Positions 14,615-22,787 are shown, counted from the first letter of the stretch. The stretch is 64,000 nucleotides of DNA from Pseudomonadota bacterium (GCA_023391095.1 JAEWBN010000005.1:1-64000); one strand, 5' to 3'. A program made the numbers and translations. Notes: a model not told the origin generated them from the letters alone.

Positions 14615-14992
14615 TTACTTCAGTTCGACCTTTGCGCCGGCGTCTTCCAGCTTCTTCTTGATGTCTTCGGCTTCAGCCTTGGACACGCCTTCCTTGACGG
14701 CCTTCGGAGCACCTTCAACGAGTGCCTTGGCTTCGCCCAGGCCCAGACCGGTGATGCCGCGGACTTCCTTGATGACGTTGATCTTGTTGTCGCCGAAGGC
14801 GGCGAGGATCACGTCGAATTCAGTCTTTTCTTCAGCGGCAGCAGCCGGGGCAGCGCCACCAGCAGCGGCAACGGCAACCGGAGCAGCGGCGGAAACGCCC
14901 CACTTTTCTTCCAGCAGCTTGGACAGCTCGGAAGCTTCCAGAACGGTCAGGGCGGACAGGTCGTCAACGAGCTTGGCGAGATCAGCAGCCAT
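14615..14992 (-). CDS. rplL: 50S ribosomal protein L7/L12
   Basis: L7/L12 forms the flexible stalk of the large subunit and recruits translational GTPases. It has 125 residues. The N-terminal dimerisation segment (MAADLAKLVDDLSALTVLEA) is followed by an Ala-rich hinge (AAPVAVAAAGGAAPAAAAEE, near residues 35-54) and the globular C-terminal domain with the GITGLGLGEAKALVEGAP signature. It follows rplJ and is followed by a terminator-like hairpin, so the L7/L12 to rpoB ratio is probably set there. Confidence 0.98.
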   Translation of the reverse strand: MAADLAKLVDDLSALTVLEASELSKLLEEKWGVSAAAPVAVAAAGGAAPAAAAEEKTEFDVILAAFGDNKINVIKEVRGITGLGLGEAKALVEGAPKAVKEGVSKAEAEDIKKKLEDAGAKVELK

Positions 14993-15050
14993 TTTATACT
15001 CTTTTCAGTTTTAGGTTCAGGTTCGAATGATGAGGTAGTTTGGAACGGCC

Positions 15051-15569
15051 TTACGCCGCTTCGCTCTTTTCGGCGTGAGCCGCGAGAACGCGAGCAATGC
15101 CCGCACCCGGCTGCACGAGGATGGAAGCGATGTTCGTTGCCGGCTGCTTGACGAGGCCTGCGAGCTTGGCGCGCAGTTCGTCCAGCGACGGCAGGGTCGC
15201 CAGAGTCTTGACGCCATCGGCGTCGAGAGCGGTCTGACCCATGGCACCACCGAGAATGACGAACTTTTGGTTCTTCTCGGCGAAAGCTGCTGCGATTTTC
15301 GGCGCAACGATGGGGTCTTCCGCATAGGCGATCACGGTCGGGCCGGTAAACAGGCCCGAAATGTCCGCGACATCGGTTTCCTTAAGAGCAAGCTTGGCAA
15401 GGCGGTTCTTGGCGACCTTGACCTTGCCGCCAGCCTTCTTGACCTGCACACGCAGGTCAGTGAACTGGGCGACGGTCAGGCCGGTATTGTGCGCAACCAC
15501 GATCGATCCAGCGCCCGCGAGGGCTTCCTGGAGCGAGGCAATGACTGCACTCTTTTCCGCTCTTTCCAC
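15051..15569 (-). CDS. rplJ: 50S ribosomal protein L10
   Basis: L10 anchors L7/L12 dimers to 23S rRNA and, in other bacteria, represses its own operon by binding the leader. I place the start at the GTG at 15569 (VERAEKSAVIASLQEAL): GGAG lies about seven bases upstream, the resulting 172 residues match the family, and homologues begin at this point. An upstream in-frame extension of 29 residues has no homology to L10. The long leader upstream (15570-15850) could hold the L10 site. Confidence 0.95.
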   Translation of the reverse strand: MERAEKSAVIASLQEALAGAGSIVVAHNTGLTVAQFTDLRVQVKKAGGKVKVAKNRLAKLALKETDVADISGLFTGPTVIAYAEDPIVAPKIAAAFAEKNQKFVILGGAMGQTALDADGVKTLATLPSLDELRAKLAGLVKQPATNIASILVQPGAGIARVLAAHAEKSEAA

Positions 15570-15850
15570 ACTAGTCTCCACTAGTCTGGTCCCTTGGGCG
15601 AACCCGCAGAACCATTGCCAATTGCTGCCCCCTGCCCTTTTCGGACCGGGGAACAACGGTTAGTGCCTGCCAACCGGGAGCCCCCAAGGGGCAACTGGCT
15701 TAGGTTCGAACCTCAACCCCTGGGCCAAAAGGCCGGAATTGGGTCTCACCCCGTCTATTGCTGGCCCCGAAATCGGGATTAACGGCTGATGCCGGCCGGC
15801 AGTCTGGGACAGGACTTTCTCAACAAAAGGTCAGACCTTCCGTTGAAAGA
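15570..15850 (-). promoter_or_regulatory. Putative L10 leader upstream of rplJ
   Basis: This is the 5' non-coding region of rplJ on the minus strand. It contains several GC-rich complementary blocks, for example CCGGCC-TTTT-GGCC and GTTGCCCC/GGGGGC. Bacterial rplJ mRNAs usually carry an L10(L12)4-binding leader here. I could not fold it by hand to the consensus, so the assignment rests on position. Confidence 0.45.
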
Positions 15851-15994
15851 CCGGGCGGATGACCGCCCGGAATTCTCTGCGCGGGGCTATACCTCAATCT
15901 TTCGCCCACGTCACCACCCGACTTGATCGGGTGGTCCACGGGGCGCGCCTGCATCGATGGATCGCCCGGTGAAGCCGGGCAATGGCGATGCAGG
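15851..15994. repeat. Three tandem palindromic units in the rplA-rplJ spacer
   Basis: Three hairpins stand in a row: CCGGGCGG-ATGA-CCGCCCGG (15851-15870); ACCACCCGA-CTTGA-TCGGGTGGT (15913-15935); and a two-storey palindrome CCTGCATCG...CGATGCAGG (15948-15994) with the inner stem GCCCGG/CCGGGC. The last two resemble palindromes scattered through many alphaproteobacterial genomes. They lie within the ribosomal operon, 12 bases after rplA. Confidence 0.75.
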
Positions 15995-16006
15995 AGGTCA
16001 AGCCTC

Positions 16007-16699
16007 TTAGACGGCAGTGCCCGGCTCGACATGGACGCCAGGGCCCATGGTGGAGGACACGGCAACCTTCTTGACATAGGTGCCCTTGGCGCCAGCCGGC
16101 TTGGACTTCACGACAGCGTCGGTGAAGGCCTTGATGTTCTGCAGCAGGGCTTCTTCCGAGAAGGAAACCTTGCCAACACCGGCGTGGATGATACCGGCCT
16201 TTTCGACGCGGTACTCAACAGCGCCGCCCTTGGCAGCGCCGACAGCACCCTTGACGTCCATGGTCACGGTGCCAACCTTCGGGTTCGGCATCAGGTTGCG
16301 CGGGCCCAGGATCTTACCAAGGCGACCAACCAGCGGCATCATGTCCGGAGTGGCAATGCAGCGATCGAAATCGAGCTTGCCGGCCTGGATGGTTTCCATC
16401 AGGTCTTCGGCGCCAACGATGTCCGCACCGGCGGCCTTGGCTTCGTCGGCCTTGGCGCCACGGGCAAACACGGCGACGCGAACGGTCTTGCCGGTGCCAT
16501 TGGGCAGGGACACGACGCCACGCACCATCTGGTCGGCGTGACGCGGGTCAACGCCCAGGTTCATCGCGATCTCGACCGTTTCGTCGAACTTGGCCGAGGC
16601 CTTCGACTTCACCAGCTTGATGGCGTCTTCGAGCGAATAGAGCTTGTTGCGGTCGATGCCTTCACGGGCAGCGGCGACCTTCTTTGCGATCTTTGCCAT
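16007..16699 (-). CDS. rplA: 50S ribosomal protein L1
   Basis: L1 forms the mobile stalk near the ribosomal E site and helps release deacylated tRNA. The length of 230 residues is standard. It begins MAKIAKKVAAAREGIDRNKL and carries the L1 signature around GLVGRLGKILGPRNLMPNPK-type residues (here PLVGRLGKILGPRNLMPNPK, near 124-143). It is five bases after the rplK stop, so it is co-translated with L11. In other bacteria L1 also represses this pair. Confidence 0.98.
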   Translation of the reverse strand: MAKIAKKVAAAREGIDRNKLYSLEDAIKLVKSKASAKFDETVEIAMNLGVDPRHADQMVRGVVSLPNGTGKTVRVAVFARGAKADEAKAAGADIVGAEDLMETIQAGKLDFDRCIATPDMMPLVGRLGKILGPRNLMPNPKVGTVTMDVKGAVGAAKGGAVEYRVEKAGIIHAGVGKVSFSEEALLQNIKAFTDAVVKSKPAGAKGTYVKKVAVSSTMGPGVHVEPGTAV

Positions 16700-16704
16700 A
16701 ACTC

Positions 16705-17133
16705 TTAGCCCTCGACCTGGATGCCCATGGAGCGCGCGGAACCGGCGATCATGGTCATTGCGGATTCAACGTCATCGGCGTTGAGGTCCTTCATCTTCTT
16801 TTCGGCGATATCGCGCAGCTGAGCCTGCGTGATGGTGCCGGCGCTGTCCTTGCCCGGGAGCTTGGAACCGGACTTGAGGTTGAGCGCCTTCTTGATGAAG
16901 TAGGTCACCGGCGGCTGCTTCATCTCGAACGTGAAGCTCTTGTCGGCATAGGCGGTGATCACGGTCGGAATAGGCGAGCCCTTTTCCAGTTCCTGCGTAG
17001 CCGCGTTGAAGGCCTTGCAGAATTCCATGATGTTGAGACCGCGCTGACCGAGAGCGGGACCGATCGGGGGCGACGGGGTGGCAGAGCCAGCCGGCACCTG
17101 GAGCTTGATATAGCCCGTAATCTTTTTAGCCAT
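16705..17133 (-). CDS. rplK: 50S ribosomal protein L11
   Basis: L11 binds the GTPase-associated region of 23S rRNA and is needed for stringent-response activation. It has 142 residues and begins MAKKITGYIKLQVPAGSATP. The Pro-rich PSPPIGPALGQRGLNIMEF segment (near residues 20-38), target of thiopeptides, is intact. The C-terminal rRNA-binding domain ends ARSMGIQVEG. It lies between nusG and rplA on the minus strand; a 156-base spacer with two small hairpins separates it from nusG. Confidence 0.98.
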   Translation of the reverse strand: MAKKITGYIKLQVPAGSATPSPPIGPALGQRGLNIMEFCKAFNAATQELEKGSPIPTVITAYADKSFTFEMKQPPVTYFIKKALNLKSGSKLPGKDSAGTITQAQLRDIAEKKMKDLNADDVESAMTMIAGSARSMGIQVEG

Positions 17134-17223
17134 TTTTCATCCTTCTAGGTTGCCCCTGGGGCAGTTGATGCCGTGGTGCGGTTTCCTGATGCTGGCTAAG
17201 CACCATCCCCTTCCACGGGTTTT

Positions 17224-17256
17224 CCGGGTCACCCCGGCACTCCGGCTCACGCCGGA
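17224..17256. repeat. Two tandem small hairpins in the nusG-rplK spacer
   Basis: CCGGG-TCAC-CCCGG (17224-17237) and TCCGGC-TCAC-GCCGGA (17241-17256) are neighbouring stem-loops with the same TCAC loop. No T-run follows on either strand, so they are probably not strong terminators; mRNA processing or degenerate palindromic repeat units are possible. Confidence 0.55.
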
Positions 17257-17289
17257 ATTCTTCACAAGGCGCGCAGAGGCAGCGCCGTG

Positions 17290-17820
17290 TCAGACCTTTT
17301 CGACCTGACCGTATTCGAGTTCCACAGGAGTGGGACGACCAAAGATCGACACCTCGACCTTGAGGCGGGAGCGCTCCTCGTCCACTTCCTCGACAATGCC
17401 GTTGAAGCTGGCGAACGGGCCATCCGAAACGCGCACGCTTTCGCCAACCTCGAAGCTGACGGACGGCTTGGGATGATCCACGCCTTCCTGCACCTGCTGC
17501 AGGATGGACATCGCCTCGCTTTCCGAGATCGGCATCGGCTTGTTGTCCGCGCCGAGGAAACCCGTGACCTTGGGCGTATTCTTGATCAGATGGAATGCCT
17601 CGTCGGTCATATCCATCTTCACCAGCACATAGCCGGGGAAGAACTTGCGCTCGGCGTCAACCTTGCGGCCGCGACGGATCTCGACGACCTTTTCGGTCGG
17701 CACGATCACGTCTTCAAACAGGTGCTCGAGCTTCTTCTGTGCAACCTTCTGGCGAATGTCTTCCGCCACCTTGCGCTCGAAGTTCGAATACGCCTGAACG
17801 ATGTACCAGCGTTTGGCCAT
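17290..17820 (-). CDS. nusG: Transcription termination/antitermination protein NusG
   Basis: NusG binds RNA polymerase, suppresses pausing and links it to Rho or the ribosome. It has 176 residues. The N-terminal NGN domain starts MAKRWYIVQAYSNFERKVAE; the linker contains EIRRGRKVDAERKFFPGYVLV; the C-terminal KOW domain has GPFASFNGIVEEVDEERSRL. It is 39 bases after the secE stop and precedes rplK, the usual order. Confidence 0.98.
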   Translation of the reverse strand: MAKRWYIVQAYSNFERKVAEDIRQKVAQKKLEHLFEDVIVPTEKVVEIRRGRKVDAERKFFPGYVLVKMDMTDEAFHLIKNTPKVTGFLGADNKPMPISESEAMSILQQVQEGVDHPKPSVSFEVGESVRVSDGPFASFNGIVEEVDEERSRLKVEVSIFGRPTPVELEYGQVEKV

Positions 17821-17859
17821 AAAGGGTGCCGCTCCCAGTAAACCTAAAACCTGACCCGC

Positions 17860-18054
17860 TTAGCGGATCGACAGCATCAAGGAGACGAGCCAGGAAATGA
17901 CCTGGTCCGCCAGCAGAAAGAAGACACTGGCCAGGATCACGAAGACCAGAACCATGATGGTCGAGATGACGACCTCATTGCGGCTCGGCCAGGTAACCTT
18001 GCTGACTTCCGAGCGAACCTGCTGAAGAAACTGGACTGGGTTCGGACGGGCCAT
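17860..18054 (-). CDS. secE: Preprotein translocase subunit SecE
   Basis: SecE is the clamp of the SecYEG inner-membrane translocon. I choose the ATG at 18054, giving 64 residues that begin MARPNPVQFLQQVRSEVSKV; a start at 18090 adds 12 residues without homology. The conserved amphipathic stretch KVTWPSRNEV (near residues 19-28) is followed by one membrane span (TIMVLVFVILASVFFLLADQ). It heads the secE-nusG-rplKAJL-rpoBC block. In many relatives tRNA-Trp stands directly upstream, but here it is about 2.8 kb away. Confidence 0.95.
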   Translation of the reverse strand: MARPNPVQFLQQVRSEVSKVTWPSRNEVVISTIMVLVFVILASVFFLLADQVISWLVSLMLSIR

Positions 18055-18312
18055 GCTCAATACTACTCTTCTGTCTTGGTGCAAAACCAAAGGCCGCGCA
18101 GGAATCCCGCACGGCTAGAGACCGGTTCTCTAGAGGCTTTGCCTGCATATTGCAACAGGCAAGCCAACAAGAATCGACTGCGCTGGCCATGCCCATTTTG
18201 CCACTCCTGTAAAGCATAAGTGCAAAACTTGAGAGAAAAGGCTTGCCAGCCGTTCGGCGATGCAATTGGATCAAAATGTGCCCAAAAAGTGGCAGAGCTC
18301 ATGGAGGGAGCG
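18055..18312. other. Divergent intergenic region upstream of secE
   Basis: This 258-base stretch separates secE (minus) from the small plus-strand gene. It must contain the secE promoter, but I find no pair of boxes I would defend. No tRNA remnant is seen. Short open frames here lack ribosome-binding sites. Confidence 0.4.
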
Positions 18313-18579
18313 ATGTCGTTTGAAGTGATTGGCTGCCAGCTGCTGCATTTTGGCCCCCACCGGACCATTCGCGACCGCATCACCGGAGCCGTCCGCGTGC
18401 GCATCCGCGAACGCTTCATGGGCAATGCAACCGAATATTCGCTCGATCTGCCCGTCAAGGCCGACTGCGGCCCCCTGCCCGCCGATCAGGTGCGCACGGC
18501 CCTGCTCTCCCATGCTGCCCACCAGCTCAACAAGCTGAAGGCACGGCACATGGACAAGCTCCCCGCCGCCGCAGAGTAA
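18313..18579 (+). CDS. Small protein of unknown function (88 residues)
   Basis: I do not recognise a family. The ATG at 18313 is preceded by GGAGGGAG in good position; an in-frame ATG at 18301 lacks such a site. The protein starts MSFEVIGCQLLHFGPH, has no signal peptide or membrane span, is rich in Arg in the middle (RIRERF), and ends in a helical Ala/Lys/Glu-rich tail. It is divergent from secE and 72 bases upstream of the GSCFA gene, so the two may be co-transcribed. Coding is likely but function is unknown. Confidence 0.65.
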   Translation: MSFEVIGCQLLHFGPHRTIRDRITGAVRVRIRERFMGNATEYSLDLPVKADCGPLPADQVRTALLSHAAHQLNKLKARHMDKLPAAAE

Positions 18580-18651
18580 CAAATACATTAGCGTCGCAAA
18601 TAGAGACGTATATACTGGACCGACGCCAACGGTTCAGTTTGGACTTCTATT

Positions 18652-19854
18652 GTGAGCAAGACGACCCCAATTTCGTCGACGCGCTTTACCGCGCCGGTCA
18701 AGGGCGAGGAACGCTTGGTTTCGACCTCATTTTATCGGGGCGAGACGGCGCAATATTATCCTCGAAAGAGCGACATTTATCGGCCTGACGCAATTCCCGA
18801 ATTCATCCTCAAGGGATGGATGCCGGAAACGCCCATGATTGGTCCCGACAGCACCATTGTGGCATTCGGGTCATGCTTCGCGGCAAACATCGGGTGGTAT
18901 CTTTCCAGCCTCGGCTTCGACGTGTCGACGCGACGGGAAGGCAAGGCATATGTCCAGAAGATCACCGATGGTCTGGTCAACGTATTCGCGATCGCGCAAC
19001 AGTTCGAATGGGCCTGGGAGAACCGCGTACCGCAAGTCGAGCTGTGGCATGGCTGGAAAGCCGAGGAATATGGCTATGACGAGGATGTGCGCCTTGCGAC
19101 CAAGGCCCTGTTCGACGAGGCCGACGTTTTCATCCTCACTTTCGGTCTCTCGGAGATATGGTACGACGAACCGACGGGCGAAGTGTTCTGGCGAGCCGTC
19201 CCACAGGACCGCTTCGACCCCACCCGGCACAAGTTTAGGCTCGCCACCTACCAGGAAACCTTTGATCAGCTCTCGCGCATCTACGAACTGATCCGTCGAC
19301 ACCGACCAAACGCAGAGATTGTGTTTACGCTCTCGCCCATTCCCCTGGCCGCTACCTTCCGCTCTGTTTCGGCAATTTCCGCCAACGCACAATCAAAAGC
19401 GGTGCTCAAGGTCGCGATTGACCAGCTTCATCGCGATAAGAGCGTCCAGGACACCCGCTTCCACTATTTCCCCTCCTATGAGGTCGTGCTGCAGGGTTTT
19501 CGTGATCCGTTCACGCCGGACCTGCGCCACCCGTGGGTTCATGTTCTGCGTTGCAATATGAAGGCGTTCGAGCGCTATTTCTGCAGGACAGGAATGGATG
19601 ATGCCGCATTGACCCAGGAAATTGCCAGCGCCTTGGCCTTGGATGAGCAGCTGACCAGCGACAAGAAAGAAGACGTCGCCGTCACGCTCTCCAACGCTCA
19701 AACCGAATGGCGCTCCGGCCTCACCGCTCCATCAGTGATCAACGAGGAACGAGAAAAACGGCGCCAGCAGAGGCTTGCGGACCGCGAAGCCCGTGTTCAG
19801 GAGCGGGATAAACGGCGTGAGGCCCGTTTGGCCAGCCGCTCGGCCGGAAAGTGA
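18652..19854 (+). CDS. GSCFA-domain protein
   Basis: The 400-residue protein carries VAFGSCFAANI near residues 70-80, the motif that names the GSCFA family (PF08885), a group related to SGNH/GDSL hydrolases. A second conserved block, LTFGLSEIWYD, follows near residue 165. The function is not established; esterase-like action on a surface glycan or lipid is a guess from the fold. The last about 40 residues are a highly charged Arg/Glu helix. It starts with GTG at 18652. No signal peptide is seen, so it is probably cytoplasmic. Confidence 0.85.
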   Translation: MSKTTPISSTRFTAPVKGEERLVSTSFYRGETAQYYPRKSDIYRPDAIPEFILKGWMPETPMIGPDSTIVAFGSCFAANIGWYLSSLGFDVSTRREGKAYVQKITDGLVNVFAIAQQFEWAWENRVPQVELWHGWKAEEYGYDEDVRLATKALFDEADVFILTFGLSEIWYDEPTGEVFWRAVPQDRFDPTRHKFRLATYQETFDQLSRIYELIRRHRPNAEIVFTLSPIPLAATFRSVSAISANAQSKAVLKVAIDQLHRDKSVQDTRFHYFPSYEVVLQGFRDPFTPDLRHPWVHVLRCNMKAFERYFCRTGMDDAALTQEIASALALDEQLTSDKKEDVAVTLSNAQTEWRSGLTAPSVINEEREKRRQQRLADREARVQERDKRREARLASRSAGK

Positions 19855-19902
19855 AATGAATGCTCGGCAGGCACCGGTTGCGCATCGTGCCGCCGGCATA
19901 AC

Positions 19903-20700
19903 TCAGCCAGGCACTATGCCCTCGACGCCCCTGACATCCGACACCAGCCCGCTGCCCTCCTGAGCGTAGACCAGCGTTGAGCGCATCGTGCGGTAGGGAT
20001 CGGCGTTGAGCCCCAGGATCACGAAGCACAGCAGCATGGTCACCCCGAACACCGCCAGCGCATTGCGCGCCGCCTTCGGGGTTCCGGCGTTGACCAGCGC
20101 AATATTGAGCGCCGTCACCACCGACAGCATCAGGATCAGCAGCCATTTCGTGTCATCGACCGCGCTTTCACCGATGGCCAGCCGCAGGTTTCTGGCGTCC
20201 TGCAACTCATCGAAATCGCGGATCACTTTCCCCAGGATGACATCGGGAACGCCTTGGTCATGCAGCGCCATGATCTGTACGCGCAGCACCTGGACCGCCT
20301 TGTCGACCTCGGCATCAGCCACACGATTGTGCAGCTGGCTCCATTCTCGGTCCACCACGCTCTGGGCGTAGTGATTGGCCGCCTCCACCAGTGTCGGCCA
20401 GTTCAGCGCCTCGGGCGCTGCCGCCCCGATAATCCTCAGGATGGCCGAACGCTCCGCCAGCGCCGCCTGGTCGGCCCTGTTCTGCAGGGAAAAGATGTCG
20501 GAGGCCGCAAAGCCCAGCGATAATGCCCATGCCGTAGAGGTCACGGCCACAAAAGTCGCGGCAGGCAGCCGCTCGGACAGCGAACCCGGCAGGCGCCCTA
20601 GATACCAGACTAGCGCCAGCCCCGCCCCGATGCAGAACAGCACGAACAGCAGGACGACGGCGATGAATGCCGCGAACGGCAGGGAAAGAATCGTTTGCAA
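19903..20700 (-). CDS. Bestrophin-like DUF4239 membrane protein
   Basis: Two hydrophobic spans near the N-terminus (LPFAAFIAVVLLFVLFCIGA and the ATFVAVTSTAWALSLGF region), a helical soluble middle and two spans near the C-terminus (WLLILMLSVVTALNIAL, AVFGVTMLLCFVILGL) match the DUF4239 layout, a family distantly related to bestrophin channels. I propose a TTG start at 20700 (265 residues), because GGAGGGG lies six bases upstream; the longer frame to 20817 begins with a non-hydrophobic stretch. No partner gene is obvious. The function is unknown; ion conductance would be inference. Confidence 0.7.
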   Translation of the reverse strand: MQTILSLPFAAFIAVVLLFVLFCIGAGLALVWYLGRLPGSLSERLPAATFVAVTSTAWALSLGFAASDIFSLQNRADQAALAERSAILRIIGAAAPEALNWPTLVEAANHYAQSVVDREWSQLHNRVADAEVDKAVQVLRVQIMALHDQGVPDVILGKVIRDFDELQDARNLRLAIGESAVDDTKWLLILMLSVVTALNIALVNAGTPKAARNALAVFGVTMLLCFVILGLNADPYRTMRSTLVYAQEGSGLVSDVRGVEGIVPG

Positions 20701-20846
20701 TGAGGTCCCCTCCAGATGATGGGCAATGTGCGGATTGAGACGCCCCGCGTCGAGGTGGCATTGGCAAAATTGGTTGCGGGGAGGTTGCTGCCGCGCCGAC
20801 ATCGCACTCAGGGTCACAACCCTGTTGGGATTGCGAAAAGTGCCCC

Positions 20847-20875
20847 TTGCATCCTTCGGATTTTGCCTTTAGACA
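20847..20875 (+). promoter_or_regulatory. Putative promoter of tRNA-Trp
   Basis: TTGCAT (20847-20852), a 17-base spacer and TAGACA (20870-20875) lie 13 bases before the mature 5' end of tRNA-Trp. The spacing is ideal and the boxes are moderate matches. Confidence 0.4.
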
Positions 20876-20888
20876 CGGCCTCGCCTGA

Positions 20889-20964
20889 AGGGGTTTAGCT
20901 CAGTTGGTAGAGCATCGGTCTCCAAAACCGAGGGTCGTGGGTTCGAGTCCCCCAGCCCCTGCCA
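20889..20964 (+). tRNA. tRNA-Trp (anticodon CCA)
   Basis: Complete cloverleaf of 76 nt with encoded CCA. The acceptor AGGGGTT pairs with AGCCCCT; the discriminator is G. The anticodon stem TCGGT/ACCGA holds the loop CTCCAAA, so the anticodon is CCA (Trp). The D loop (AGCTCAGTTGGTAGAGC) and T arm (GTGGGTTCGAGTCCCCC) are normal. It lies between the DUF4239 gene and an aldo/keto reductase gene, not beside secE. Confidence 0.97.
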
Positions 20965-21003
20965 GGCACAAATTTCCGACATTACCATGCCCGAACCGCT
21001 GCC

Positions 21004-21933
21004 TTACGGCAGGACGTGCCCTGCCGCGCGGAAAAGGCGATACCATTCTTCGCGGCTGAGCGTCACCGACGACCCTGCCGCCGCTTCGCGCACACGCTCG
21101 CCCTTTGTCGTGCCGAGCACCACCTGGATATTGGCCGGGTGTCGGGTGATCCAGGCAACCGCAATACCGGTGGGCGTCACGCCATACTGCGACGCAAGGG
21201 CATCGAGCGCATCGTTGAGTTCGGCGTAGTTTTCGCGATCCCCGATAAATACCCCGTCGAAGAACTGCTTCTGGAACGGCGACCACGCTTGGAGCATCAC
21301 CCCCTTGAGGCGCGAATAGTCCAAAAGGCCGTTGTCCCGGTCGATGGACTGGTTGAGCCCGGCCATGTTGGCTGCAATGCCCTGGGTAAAAAGATTGGCA
21401 TGGGTGATGCTGAGCTGCACCTGGTTGAACAGCAGCGGCTGCTGCACGGCGCTCTTGAGCAGTTCGATCTGCCCCGGCGTGTGGTTGGATACGCCGAAGT
21501 GCCGCACCTTGCCCGAGGCATGCAGCAGCTCGAACGCTTCCGCCACCTCTTCCGGCTCGACCAGCGTATCGGGCCGATGGAGCAGCAGCACATCGAGATA
21601 TTCGGTCCGCAGCGCGTCCAGGGATTCGTCCACCGTCTGGAGGATGTGCTCCTTGGAAAAGTCGAACCAGCCTTTGCGGATGCCCACCTTGGACTGGATG
21701 AACATGGTGTCGCGCTGCGCGGCCGTAAGCTGCATGGCCGCACCAAACCGCTCTTCGCACAGATGGCGTTCGCCGCCATAGATGTCGGCATGATCGAACA
21801 CCGTGACGCCGGCCTCGAGCGCCGAGCCGACAAGATCGCGAATCTCGGCGTCGCTCATCTTGGTGATGCGCATGAGCCCCAGCACCACGCTGGAGAGTGT
21901 GAGATCGGTATGCGGAACGGTATAGGTCTTCAT
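21004..21933 (-). CDS. Aldo/keto reductase (YdhF-like)
   Basis: A cytoplasmic NADPH-dependent oxidoreductase; substrate unknown. It has 309 residues from the ATG at 21933 (MKTYTVPHTDLTLSSVVLGL). Visible are FDHADIYGGE with the catalytic Asp and Tyr, the catalytic Lys in FIQSKVGIRKG, the catalytic His in LLLHRPD, and the C-terminal cofactor loop VVLGTTKGERVREAA. It belongs to a different branch from the gene at 3696. It converges on tRNA-Trp and is divergent from the VIT-family gene. Confidence 0.9.
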   Translation of the reverse strand: MKTYTVPHTDLTLSSVVLGLMRITKMSDAEIRDLVGSALEAGVTVFDHADIYGGERHLCEERFGAAMQLTAAQRDTMFIQSKVGIRKGWFDFSKEHILQTVDESLDALRTEYLDVLLLHRPDTLVEPEEVAEAFELLHASGKVRHFGVSNHTPGQIELLKSAVQQPLLFNQVQLSITHANLFTQGIAANMAGLNQSIDRDNGLLDYSRLKGVMLQAWSPFQKQFFDGVFIGDRENYAELNDALDALASQYGVTPTGIAVAWITRHPANIQVVLGTTKGERVREAAAGSSVTLSREEWYRLFRAAGHVLP

Positions 21934-22085
21934 CGGAAACTCGCGATTGGGCTCGCCCAGCCCTATCCGATTCCCGCCGAAAAGACCCGCTACCTGCTCG
22001 GCCAAGAGGCCGCCGGGCCCGAATTGCGCTGCACAGAATGCTTTGGCAAAATATGCAGCACTTAGGCCCTCAGCGGGACCAGGAC

Positions 22086-22787
22086 ATGACACGGCTGCAT
22101 TTGCATCAGGAGCGTCACGCAATCGACCGCATCGGCTGGCTGCGTGCCGCCGTGCTGGGGGCAAATGACGGCATCGTGTCCACCTCCAGCCTCATCGTCG
22201 GTTTTGCCGCCAGCGCAGCAGACCACAGTGCCGTCATTTCAGCGGGGGTTGCCGGCCTTGTCGCCGGCGCCCTGTCCATGGCCGCTGGCGAATATGTGTC
22301 CGTCCAGTCCCAGGCCGACGCCGAAGCGGCCGATCTTGCACGCGAACGCAAGGAACTCGCGGAAATGCCCGCCGAGGAGCTCGACGAGCTCACCCAGATC
22401 TATGTCCAGCGCGGCCTCAGCCCCACCCTCGCCCGCCAGGTTGCGGTGGAGCTGACCGCCAAGGACGCTCTGGCCGCCCATGCACGCGACGAACTGGGCA
22501 TGGCCGATCATCTGGCCGCCAACCCGCTTCAGGCCGCCCTGACCTCCGCCGCCACCTTCGCCGTCGGTGCTGCCATACCCCTCGCTGCCGTCTTGCTGGC
22601 CCCGAGCGATATGCTGCTCTGGGTCACCGCAGCGGTCACCACGCTAGCCCTTGCGGTACTGGGCGCCTTGGGCGGGTGGACCGGCGGCGCCGGCATTCTG
22701 CGGCCGGCCCTGCGGGTGCTGTTCTGGGGCGTGCTGGCCATGGCCGTAACCTTTGGTGTGGGTTCGCTGTTTGGGCAGGTCGTCTAG
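22086..22787 (+). CDS. VIT1/CCC1-family transporter
   Basis: Inner-membrane protein of the vacuolar iron transporter family, which moves Fe2+ or Mn2+. It has 233 residues. The first span carries the family signature LGANDGIVSTSSLIVGFAA (near residues 23-41), followed by ALSMAAGEYVSVQSQ; a charged cytoplasmic segment (ERKELAEMPAEELDEL) precedes three C-terminal spans. The ATG at 22086 starts MTRLHLHQERHAIDRIGWLR. It stands alone between a divergent aldo/keto reductase and the cold-shock gene. The metal specificity cannot be told. Confidence 0.88.
   Translation: MTRLHLHQERHAIDRIGWLRAAVLGANDGIVSTSSLIVGFAASAADHSAVISAGVAGLVAGALSMAAGEYVSVQSQADAEAADLARERKELAEMPAEELDELTQIYVQRGLSPTLARQVAVELTAKDALAAHARDELGMADHLAANPLQAALTSAATFAVGAAIPLAAVLLAPSDMLLWVTAAVTTLALAVLGALGGWTGGAGILRPALRVLFWGVLAMAVTFGVGSLFGQVV

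Noticed and set aside
15570..15656. 29-residue N-terminal extension of L10
   Set aside because: Lies in the probable L10 leader; the GTG at 15569 has the ribosome-binding site and the family length.
20889..20964. Genomic island integrated at tRNA-Trp
   Set aside because: No integrase, no duplicated tRNA 3' end and no phage-like gene were found nearby.
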